Assembly: GCA_002727435.1 (NCBI GenBank)
Contig: PBWZ01000032.1
Coordinates: 1,833-7,037 of the forward strand
DNA: 5,205 bases
Direction of reading: 5' to 3'
Source: Chloroflexota bacterium
GTDB taxonomy: Bacteria; Chloroflexota; Dehalococcoidia; Lucifugimonadales; Lucifugimonadaceae
The notes beneath the pieces are model-generated. The model was not told the origin of the DNA, made no database searches, and worked only from the letters and a program-made list of their open reading frames with translations. The translations under genes were made by a program, and so were the position numbers. Below are positions 1 through 5,205 of the stretch, in pieces (positions within the stretch are counted from its first letter, which is position 1; the number at the start of each line of letters is the position of its first letter).

Positions 1-435
1 GTAAATCCAGATTTAATTTTAGAAAGAGTAGATTTAAAAAAGAAAAGGGAATCATATTTCAAGACATTATCAGGTGGTCAAAAACAAAGGCTTTCAATTG
101 CTGTGGCACTTGTAAATGATCCAAAGGTATTATTTTTTGACGAACCAACGACTGGTCTTGATCCTCAAGCTAGAAGAAATTTATGGGATTTAATTAAATC
201 TTTTCAGAAAGAAGGAAAGACTATAATGCTTACAACTCACTATATGGAAGAAGCGGAAGAATTATGTGATAGAGTTGCAATAATTGATGAGGGCAAGATA
301 ATAAAGATTGATTCACCATCAAACCTTATTGACGAACTAACTTTGTCAGGATTTAAATCTCAAAAAAAGATTAAAGATGCAACTTTAGAGGATGTATTTA
401 TTAGTTTGACAGGAAAAAGTTTAAGGGAGGATTGA
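1..435 (+). CDS. ABC-2 type transporter ATP-binding protein (DrrA/CcmA-like), 5'-truncated
   Basis: This is the C-terminal 144 residues of an ABC ATPase that powers export through the ABC-2 permease encoded next. The reading frame is open from base 1, so the gene starts before the window and the Walker A and Q-loop are not visible. In order, the visible part shows the ABC signature LSGGQKQR (residues 23-30, bases 67-90), Walker B with catalytic Glu (VLFFDEP, 43-49), the D-loop (TTGLDP, 50-55) and the H-loop histidine (TTH, 78-80), followed by the YMEEAE motif typical of DrrA-type ATPases. The short tail ends in ATLEDVFISLTGK, a hallmark of drug-export ABC-2 ATPases; it lacks the longer C-terminal domain that some relatives carry. 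The stop codon TGA (433-435) overlaps the permease ATG by one base, so the two are probably translationally coupled. The substrate cannot be read from the sequence. Confidence 0.95.
   Translation, partial: VNPDLILERVDLKKKRESYFKTLSGGQKQRLSIAVALVNDPKVLFFDEPTTGLDPQARRNLWDLIKSFQKEGKTIMLTTHYMEEAEELCDRVAIIDEGKIIKIDSPSNLIDELTLSGFKSQKKIKDATLEDVFISLTGKSLRED
423..430 (+). promoter_or_regulatory. Ribosome binding site of the ABC-2 permease
   Basis: AAGGGAGG lies four bases before the ATG at 435, inside the last codons of the ATPase gene. It is only one base from the alternative TTG at 432, which argues for ATG 435 as the true start. It is the only clear Shine-Dalgarno sequence in front of any complete gene in the window. 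Confidence 0.75.
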
Positions 436-1472
436 TGAGAATTTACCTAAGCTTCACGATAGCAGCCAGCAAAATGTTTTTTAGAAGAAAAAGCTCAATT
501 TTCTGGTCTCTATTTTTTCCTGTAGTAACAATGCTGGTTTTAGGTAATGCTGGTTTTATTGGTTACAGTGCACCTAACGTAGGTTTATTTTCTACAACAG
601 CCAATGAAATAATTGATGAATTAAAATCTTCAAAAAGCATTACGATCAGGGAATATGAATCAAAAGATAATGCTTTAGAAGCCCTAGAAAAAGGCACTCT
701 TTCTGCTTTGATAACTTTAAATCCTGATTCGAAATTTATTGTTACAACCAGAGATGGTGATTTGGCAGAAAAGGAAGTAGTTGAGAACTTTGTTTTCAGG
801 ATAATAAACCAAGATATTGATCCAATTAATAATGTGAGTTCTGATATTGCTAAAATGAATTATCAAGGATATAAAGGCTTCATTGTCCCAGGAATAGCTG
901 CAATGGCAATAATGCAAAATGGGATTTTTTCAGTAGTATTCACCCTTTTAAGTTATAAAAATCAAGGTGTACTAAAAAGATTAAAAGCAGCGCCAATCTC
1001 TCCATCCCATTTCATAGTTGGTCATCTTATATCAAGAGTATCAATAATTATTTTACAAACTTTTATCCTTTTAATAATGGGAGTATTCGTTTTAGGTGTA
1101 TCTGTAGGTCAGGGTAGTTTCCTTGCTTGGCTAAATATACTTTTCTTGTCATTCTTAGGTGGAATTTTATTTTTGGCTATTGGTTTAGCCATATCTAGCC
1201 TTGCACCAAATGAAGATAGTGCCCCTGCTTTGGCAAATCTAGTCACATTCCCAATGCTATTTTTATCAGGAGTATTTTTTCCGATAGATTTCTTACCAAA
1301 AATAATTAGTTACATAAGCAATATATTGCCCTTAACTCATCTTGCTGAAGGAATAAGGTTATCTGCACTTTATGGTAATTCAACATTCTCCACTATTCCT
1401 CAACTAGGAATAACACTTGCGTGGCTCGCATTATCTTTCTTTATATGTGCAATATCTTTCAAATGGGAATAA
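435..1472 (+). CDS. ABC-2 type transporter permease
   Basis: A 345-residue inner-membrane permease, the partner of the upstream ATPase in an exporter of the drug-resistance/ABC-2 family. The architecture is typical: a basic N-terminus (FFRRKSS, 15-21), membrane segment 1 at about 22-43, a large extracytoplasmic domain at about 45-147, then five hydrophobic segments at about 149-173, 193-222, 229-256, 266-285 and 325-343. Family motifs are the cytoplasmic loop GVLKRLKAAPIS (178-189), FLSGVFFP (276-283) and PLTHLAEGIR (299-308). I chose ATG 435 over TTG 432 because the ribosome binding site at 423-430 is correctly spaced only for the ATG. The ATG overlaps the ATPase stop as TGATG. Length is normal for a single-chain ABC-2 permease. 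A homodimer with two ATPases is the family norm. The substrate (drug, lipid or other) is unknown. Confidence 0.93.
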   Translation: MRIYLSFTIAASKMFFRRKSSIFWSLFFPVVTMLVLGNAGFIGYSAPNVGLFSTTANEIIDELKSSKSITIREYESKDNALEALEKGTLSALITLNPDSKFIVTTRDGDLAEKEVVENFVFRIINQDIDPINNVSSDIAKMNYQGYKGFIVPGIAAMAIMQNGIFSVVFTLLSYKNQGVLKRLKAAPISPSHFIVGHLISRVSIIILQTFILLIMGVFVLGVSVGQGSFLAWLNILFLSFLGGILFLAIGLAISSLAPNEDSAPALANLVTFPMLFLSGVFFPIDFLPKIISYISNILPLTHLAEGIRLSALYGNSTFSTIPQLGITLAWLALSFFICAISFKWE

Positions 1473-1495
1473 CATTGAAATAAATAATTTTTCAT

Positions 1496-2101
1496 ATGGA
1501 TTTTAAATTCTCAATAAGCGAAGTGGCATCAAGAACTGGGATTTCTAGTTCAGCTATTAACTATTACGTAAGAAGCAAGATAATAACTCCTCCAAAAAAA
1601 ACTTCTAAAACTAGAGCATTATTTTCTGAAAAAACTATTGATGAATTAATTGAAATTAAAAATTTAAAAGCTCAAGGAATCCCAATTAAACTAATCAAAA
1701 ATAATTTTGATAAAAAGCAAAATCCATCTAATTTTGAATCTTTTGCAGGTACTATAAATGAATTATCAAATAAATATTCTGTTAAAGAAAATTGGATTAA
1801 AGAGTTAATTAAGAAAAAAATATTAACTCCTAAAAAAAAGAATAAAAATGTATTTATATTTGATGTGCTGGATATTCAACTATTATCAAACTTAAACAAA
1901 TTGACAAATTTAGGTATGCCTGAAGAATACTTAATAAGGCATTCTGAGTATAATGAGCTTTCAAAGGCTGAAGCAATATTTCTTCTTGAGCACATAAATT
2001 TTTCTAATTTAGAAAAAGATAATATTAAATCAATCAGGAATAACTTTGAGAAAGTTAGAGACATTATTAGAATCAAAGAACTAAATAAACTTTTAGATTA
2101 A
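1496..2101 (+). CDS. MerR-type transcriptional regulator with two tandem MerR-like domains
   Basis: A 201-residue DNA-binding regulator. Residues 5-70 form a classical MerR winged helix: SISEVASRTGIS, the tyrosine pair of the recognition region (NYYVRSKIITPP, 22-33), a basic wing and the QGIP turn (60-63). Residues 85-148 look like a second, diverged copy (TINELSNKYSV, IKKKILTPKKK, LGMPEEYL) that lacks the tyrosine pair. Residues 158-201 are helical, possibly for dimer contact. There is no cysteine cluster for metal sensing and no recognisable ligand domain. The gene begins 23 bp after the permease with no obvious promoter, so it is probably in the exporter operon and may control it; that is inference from position. 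ATG 1496 is the first usable start after an in-frame stop at 1481-1483, and it has no Shine-Dalgarno sequence. The 3' end overlaps the convergent TPR gene by 4 bp. Confidence 0.85.
   Translation: MDFKFSISEVASRTGISSSAINYYVRSKIITPPKKTSKTRALFSEKTIDELIEIKNLKAQGIPIKLIKNNFDKKQNPSNFESFAGTINELSNKYSVKENWIKELIKKKILTPKKKNKNVFIFDVLDIQLLSNLNKLTNLGMPEEYLIRHSEYNELSKAEAIFLLEHINFSNLEKDNIKSIRNNFEKVRDIIRIKELNKLLD
1508..1945 (+). repeat. Internal duplication encoding two MerR-like domains
   Basis: Residues 5-67 and 85-146 of the regulator align by hand with one single-residue gap and about 15 identities (I7/I87, E9/E89, I21/I101, K28/K108, T31/T111, P32/P112, F43/F122, L57/L136, G61/G140 and P63/P142 among them). 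At DNA level the 8-mer TAACTCCT occurs at 1584-1591 and again at 1824-1831, exactly 240 bases (80 codons) apart and in the same frame. Each copy is soon followed by a run of eight A (1594-1601 and 1832-1839). The copies are otherwise well diverged, so any duplication is old. Independent acquisition of a second winged helix would look similar. Confidence 0.6.
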
Positions 2102-2514
2102 TTATTTTTTTTAGCCTTTTTCTTTATTGTTAACAATTTCGATTCTTTTGCTTTCTTTTCCTCAACAAGTCTTATGGCTTGCTTAAGACCTTCTTCAACT
2201 GCACCTCTCTTTACTGCTTCTTTAACATCTTTCATTGATTTTTTATTTTCATCAATATAAGAAAAACAAATTGCCCTGTTTGCATATGCATCAGAATTTG
2301 AATCATCTATTTTTAAGGATTTAGTAAAAGCATTTATAGCATCTGTCATCTTTCCGATAGTCATATAAGAAACCCCAAGATTATAAAAAATTTCTTGGTT
2401 ATCTTGCTTCAATTTAGCTGACCACTCAAAGTAATCAATAGCAGTTTCTACCATTCCTGCTTTCGCACTCTCAAGGCCTGTATTAAAATAACTTTTCCAA
2501 AGTTCCTGACTCAT
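2098..2514 (-). CDS. Small tetratricopeptide repeat (TPR) protein
   Basis: A 138-residue protein made almost wholly of TPR helical hairpins, which usually serve protein-protein contacts. Three repeats are visible: about residues 8-39 (FNTGLESAKAGMVETAIDYF), 40-73 (the best match, with YNLGVSYMTIGKMTDAINAF) and 74-105 (AYANRAICFSYIDENKKS, more diverged). After a helix at 106-118 comes a lysine-rich tail (120-136) that could bind nucleic acid or an acidic partner. There is no signal peptide or membrane segment, so it should be cytoplasmic. ATG 2514 is the first possible start because an in-frame stop lies just upstream (2521-2523). No Shine-Dalgarno sequence is present. The gene diverges from mutS2 over 26 bp and overlaps the end of the MerR-type gene by 4 bp. 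The partner and specific role are unknown. Confidence 0.85.
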   Translation of the reverse strand: MSQELWKSYFNTGLESAKAGMVETAIDYFEWSAKLKQDNQEIFYNLGVSYMTIGKMTDAINAFTKSLKIDDSNSDAYANRAICFSYIDENKKSMKDVKEAVKRGAVEEGLKQAIRLVEEKKAKESKLLTIKKKAKKNN

Positions 2515-2534
2515 AGCAAATTAAGTATTAAAAT
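2506..2534 (+). promoter_or_regulatory. Possible sigma70-type promoter for a leaderless mutS2 mRNA
   Basis: CTGACT (2506-2511, 4 of 6 to TTGACA) and TAAAAT (2529-2534, 5 of 6 to TATAAT) are separated by 17 bp. Transcription would then start about at the mutS2 ATG (2541), giving a message with no 5' leader. That agrees with the absence of a Shine-Dalgarno sequence. The upstream half lies within the first codons of the TPR gene. Chance matches are common in DNA this AT-rich. Confidence 0.35.
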
Positions 2535-2540
2535 AAGAAT

Positions 2541-4829
2541 ATGAATAATTATATAGAAAAACTTGAATTTAAAAATATATTAAATTCAATTAGCACTTAT
2601 TGTACATTTTTCTTATCAAAAAAAATGTCTCTTAACATTAATCCTTCAAAAAATTTTGATGAAATAAATTCTATGCAAACAGAAACAAATGATGCTAAAA
2701 GGATTATTGAGCAAGGTGATAATTTTTCATTTAGTGCGATTGATGAATCAGATATATTTACTAAAGAAATTATAGAAAATGAAATTATAAATATTAACGA
2801 TATATATCAATTAAATATCTTTCTTAAAGAGTGCAATAAGATAAAAAGTATATTTAAAAACTCAAAAAAAAGTAATTCATTGCTTAAGTATGTTAATGGA
2901 ATTAATGAATTAAACAATCTTATTGAAATTATTGATTTATCTATTGATGAGAATATAGAGATCAAACCTTCAGCATCTCAAAAACTTAAAAAATTAAGAA
3001 AAAAATCCCTTAGCTCTTATGAGTCTTTGAATAAAGAACTAAATAAAATACTCAACAACAAAAATTATTCTAACTATTTTCAGTCAGATTCAATTAGATA
3101 CATATCTGGTAGATCAGCATTAGAACTTAAATCTGAATACAAAAATAAATTTAAAGGAATTTTGCATGGATCATCTTCATCAAATAACACTTCATATATT
3201 GAGCCATTAACAACCATAGATCTCTGCAATCAGTTGAATGATTATCAAAATCAAATAAAAGAAGAGGAATTAAAAATATTGAAAGAAATCAGCAACAATA
3301 TATTTAATTCTCAAACTAATATCAAAGAAAATATTGATTTATCTACTAATATTGATTTGATTTTTGCAAAAGCAAAATATTCTAAATCAATTAATGGAAC
3401 GATTAATCTTAAAGAAAAAGATTCCCATCACCTCAAATTAATACAGTGCAGGCACCCATTGTTGGGTGACAGTGCTGTTCCCATAGATATTGAAATTGAT
3501 GATAATGAAACCTCTGTTGTTATTAGTGGACCTAATGCAGGTGGAAAAACAGTTGCACTAAAAACTATAGGAGTTTTGTCATTAATGTCACAATCAGGAA
3601 TACTTTTACCTTGTTCACCAGACTCAAAAATACCAATATTTAAAGATTACTTTGTTCATATTGGAGACGAACAAAACATTGATAAATCTGAGTCGTCTTT
3701 TTCATCTCACATTTCAAATATAATTTTTACACTTCGCAACTGCAAAAAGGGGTCAATGGTTTTAATAGATGAAATTGTTTCTTCCACAGACCCTGACGAA
3801 GGATTAGCACTGGCATGTGCAATCATTGATTATTTAAGTAATAAAAATTGCAAAACAGTAATTACCACTCACATTAAAGGTTTAGTTGAGTATGGTAGCA
3901 GAAAAAAATGGTGCAAAAATTATAGTGTTAATTTTGATCTAGAAAAAAACATTCCCACCTACAAGCTTATTGAAGGCATAGAAAGTAATAGCTTTGCAAT
4001 TGAAACTTCTAAAAATTTAGGTTTACCTGAAGAAATTATCGTTAATGCTAAAAAAAATCTCAGTGATGATTATTTACAATATAAATCACTTATTAATGAA
4101 CTAAATACTCAAAGAGAGGGTTTAAAAAAAATAAAAATAGATTTAGAAAAAAAAGAATCTCAATTTTTAAAAAAAGAAAAAGTTCTTAAAGAAAAAATTC
4201 AAAAATTAGATTTAGAAAAACAAAAAATTTTAGATGAACACCTATTAGAAAAAAAGAAAGAACTTGATAATTTTAAAAAAGAAATTAAATCAATTAGACA
4301 AGAAATAAATACATCGGAAGAAATAAAAGAGGTAAAGAAAAAAATAAAAAAAATTGAAAAAACTAATTTTACATTGAATGGCTCAGATACATTAAAATAT
4401 GAATATAGAGTTGGGGATTTTATGCAACTTGAAAATATTTCAAGTACAGCAAAATTAATTCAAATTAAATCTAAAAATATTGGAATATTTCAAATTGGCA
4501 ACAGCATTATGGAGCTACCGTTAAGCAAAGTTTTGTCTGTAGTCAAAAATTATAAAAATAAAACGACAACTTCTTATAACACCAAAATTGATGCTTCTGA
4601 TTATGAACTTGATCTAAGAGGTTTTGCTGTAATTGATGTTAAAGAAATTTTAGAAAAATTTCTTGATAATTCACTTCTAAGTAATGAAAAAAGTTGTCAA
4701 ATATATCATGGAATTGGATCAAGAAGCATTGAAAATGAGGTACACAGAATCCTTAAAGAAACAAAATTTGTATCAAAGTTTTCAGCTCATAATGATAGAA
4801 AAGGTGTAACAGTAGTTAATTTTAAATAA
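2541..4829 (+). CDS. mutS2: Endonuclease MutS2 (ATPase with Smr domain)
   Basis: A full-length 762-residue MutS2. In characterised bacteria this family restrains homologous recombination and, in Bacillus, splits collided ribosomes. Residues 1-290 are the MutS-like core/lever region, starting with the family's IEKLEFKNIL and including SYIEPLTTIDL (218-228). The ATPase shows Walker A GPNAGGKT (330-337), IGDEQNIDKSESSFSSH (374-390), Walker B MVLIDE (406-411) and the TTH histidine (442-444). A highly charged coiled coil covers about 515-610, a KOW-like small beta domain about 620-665, and the C-terminal Smr domain 686-762 with ELDLRG (689-694) and HGIG (723-726). Some motifs are diverged: the usual DELGAGTDP is DEIVSSTDP (410-418), and the usual HGKGTG is HGIGSR. 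ATG 2541 is the first possible start (in-frame stop at 2529-2531) and has no Shine-Dalgarno sequence. The 3' end overlaps the convergent PLP-enzyme gene by 8 bp. MutS1 is excluded by the coiled coil and Smr domain. Confidence 0.96.
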   Translation: MNNYIEKLEFKNILNSISTYCTFFLSKKMSLNINPSKNFDEINSMQTETNDAKRIIEQGDNFSFSAIDESDIFTKEIIENEIININDIYQLNIFLKECNKIKSIFKNSKKSNSLLKYVNGINELNNLIEIIDLSIDENIEIKPSASQKLKKLRKKSLSSYESLNKELNKILNNKNYSNYFQSDSIRYISGRSALELKSEYKNKFKGILHGSSSSNNTSYIEPLTTIDLCNQLNDYQNQIKEEELKILKEISNNIFNSQTNIKENIDLSTNIDLIFAKAKYSKSINGTINLKEKDSHHLKLIQCRHPLLGDSAVPIDIEIDDNETSVVISGPNAGGKTVALKTIGVLSLMSQSGILLPCSPDSKIPIFKDYFVHIGDEQNIDKSESSFSSHISNIIFTLRNCKKGSMVLIDEIVSSTDPDEGLALACAIIDYLSNKNCKTVITTHIKGLVEYGSRKKWCKNYSVNFDLEKNIPTYKLIEGIESNSFAIETSKNLGLPEEIIVNAKKNLSDDYLQYKSLINELNTQREGLKKIKIDLEKKESQFLKKEKVLKEKIQKLDLEKQKILDEHLLEKKKELDNFKKEIKSIRQEINTSEEIKEVKKKIKKIEKTNFTLNGSDTLKYEYRVGDFMQLENISSTAKLIQIKSKNIGIFQIGNSIMELPLSKVLSVVKNYKNKTTTSYNTKIDASDYELDLRGFAVIDVKEILEKFLDNSLLSNEKSCQIYHGIGSRSIENEVHRILKETKFVSKFSAHNDRKGVTVVNFK
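2548..2553 (-). promoter_or_regulatory. Possible -10 element for the TPR gene
   Basis: Read on the minus strand this is a perfect TATAAT, 33 bases upstream of the TPR gene ATG and located inside the first codons of mutS2. No good -35 hexamer is found at the right spacing (ATTTTT at 2571-2576). The match could be chance in AT-rich DNA, but the 26-bp intergenic gap forces any TPR promoter into this area. Confidence 0.25.
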
Positions 4830-5205
4830 TTAAGATTTCTTTTAATTTTTCAGAAATTATTTTCTCTTCACCATCTCGTACATTAACCATAGATATATTC
4901 ATATCTGCGCCATATCCTCCATCCCCCAAATATATACTTGGGTTACCACTTTCTAGATTCCTTTTTAATCTATCTGGAGAAATGCCTTTCCAATCTTTAG
5001 AAAAATAAAAAATTACTTGAGGTCCTTCTCTTACTGTACTTTCGTCTTCAACAACAATTTTTATACCTTCAATTTGACCTAATTGTTTTGCAATGTAATT
5101 TGCTTTTCTTTTCCATTCAGCCCAAACAGCATCTTGATCTGTATCCAAAAAAATTTTTAATGCAGTTACAAGTCCGACAATACATTCCTTAGATACTTTC
5201 ATGGG
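4822..5205 (-). CDS. SelA-like PLP-dependent enzyme (DgaE/aminotransferase-V-like), C-terminal part
   Basis: The final 127 residues of a fold-type I PLP enzyme of the SelA-like group, which includes selenocysteine synthase relatives and D-glucosaminate-6-phosphate ammonia-lyase. The frame stays open to the window edge: a proline codon (5203-5205) precedes the Met at 5200-5202, and PMKVSKECIVGL matches the internal (G)RPMKVxKEEIVGL motif of the family, so this Met is not the start. The PLP-binding lysine lies upstream, outside the window. Visible parts (numbered from that Met) are the helix with WAEWKRKANYIAKQL (27-41), a C-terminal small domain beginning around 44, the segment ISPDRLKRNLESGNPSIYL (74-92) and the closing VRDGEEKIISEKLKEIL (108-124), all usual for the group. 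True SelA is less likely given the PMKVSKE form, and no selenocysteine genes are visible here. The exact reaction is undetermined. The gene overlaps the end of mutS2 by 8 bp. Confidence 0.82.
   Translation of the reverse strand, partial: PMKVSKECIVGLVTALKIFLDTDQDAVWAEWKRKANYIAKQLGQIEGIKIVVEDESTVREGPQVIFYFSKDWKGISPDRLKRNLESGNPSIYLGDGGYGADMNISMVNVRDGEEKIISEKLKEILII

Noticed and set aside
103..105. GTG as a start codon of the ABC ATPase
   Set aside because: The same frame is open upstream to base 1 and encodes the ABC signature LSGGQ, so this valine is internal and the gene is truncated by the window.
432..434. TTG as start of the permease
   Set aside because: It sits only one base from the ribosome binding site, whereas ATG 435 is better spaced and gives the classic TGATG coupling.
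717..917. 66-codon open frame on the minus strand inside the permease gene
   Set aside because: It lies wholly within a well-supported ABC-2 permease, shows no recognisable domain and has no ribosome binding site. It is best explained as an antisense shadow.
1475..1488. TTGAAA (1475-1480) and AATAAT (1483-1488) as a promoter for the MerR-type gene
   Set aside because: The two hexamers are only 2 bp apart, and no matching partner at 16-18 bp spacing exists for either. Read-through from the permease is simpler.
1876..2076. 66-codon open frame on the minus strand inside the MerR-type gene
   Set aside because: It lies opposite conserved coding sequence and has no domain. AT-rich coding DNA often leaves such open frames.
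2081..2112. Possible terminator after the MerR-type gene: CTAAA/TTTAG stem and a T8 run
   Set aside because: The stem is only 5 bp with one G-C pair, and eight other bases separate it from the T-run. The T-run itself encodes lysines of the TPR tail.
4828..4850. Possible AT-only hairpin after mutS2 (AATTAAGA / TTTTAATT, loop TTTC)
   Set aside because: The stem has no G-C pairs and one G-T wobble, and only three T follow. This is expected by chance in such DNA and is too weak to call a terminator.
5200..5202. ATG (minus strand) as the start of the PLP enzyme
   Set aside because: The frame continues upstream through a proline codon, and the residues match an internal family motif. A protein starting here would lack the whole PLP-binding domain.
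1..5205. CRISPR array, transposon ends, tRNA/rRNA, phage or defence system
   Set aside because: There are no spaced direct repeats, terminal inverted repeats, structured RNA or integrase/transposase-like proteins. All genes belong to ordinary housekeeping or transport families.

Overview
The window is a very AT-rich (roughly 70% A+T by eye), almost fully coding stretch of bacterial chromosome with six genes. Only about 49 of 5205 bases (1473-1495 and 2515-2540) lie outside coding sequence. Every other junction is an overlap. TGA is used as a stop (433-435) and tryptophan is coded by TGG, so the standard bacterial code applies. Compact spacing, AT-rich codons and MutS2 without any MutS/MutL context suggest a streamlined, low-GC bacterium, possibly a free-living aquatic lineage. 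A marine Chloroflexota (SAR202-like) origin would fit MutS2 plus a SelA-like enzyme, but this is a guess and the sequence does not settle it.

Left part, plus strand (1-2101): the 3' end of a DrrA-type ABC ATPase, its ABC-2 permease (joined by a TGATG stop/start overlap with a good ribosome binding site) and a MerR-type regulator 23 bp downstream. Together they look like one operon for a drug- or lipid-type exporter and a regulator. The regulator is the most unusual protein here: it appears to carry two MerR-like winged-helix domains in tandem.

Middle (2098-2514, minus strand): a small three-repeat TPR protein with a lysine-rich tail. It converges on the regulator with a 4-bp overlap and diverges from mutS2 across only 26 bp.

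Right part: a full-length MutS2 (2541-4829, plus strand) with MutS-like core, ATPase, coiled coil, KOW-like and Smr domains, likely acting in ribosome rescue and/or recombination control. It overlaps by 8 bp, tail to tail, the C-terminal part of a SelA-like PLP enzyme (minus strand) that runs off the right edge.

The exporter/regulator operon, TPR protein, MutS2 and PLP enzyme show no obvious common pathway. I do not see a clearly new biological system. The points most worth checking are the tandem MerR regulator, the diverged MutS2 motifs and the compact divergent start region between the TPR gene and mutS2.
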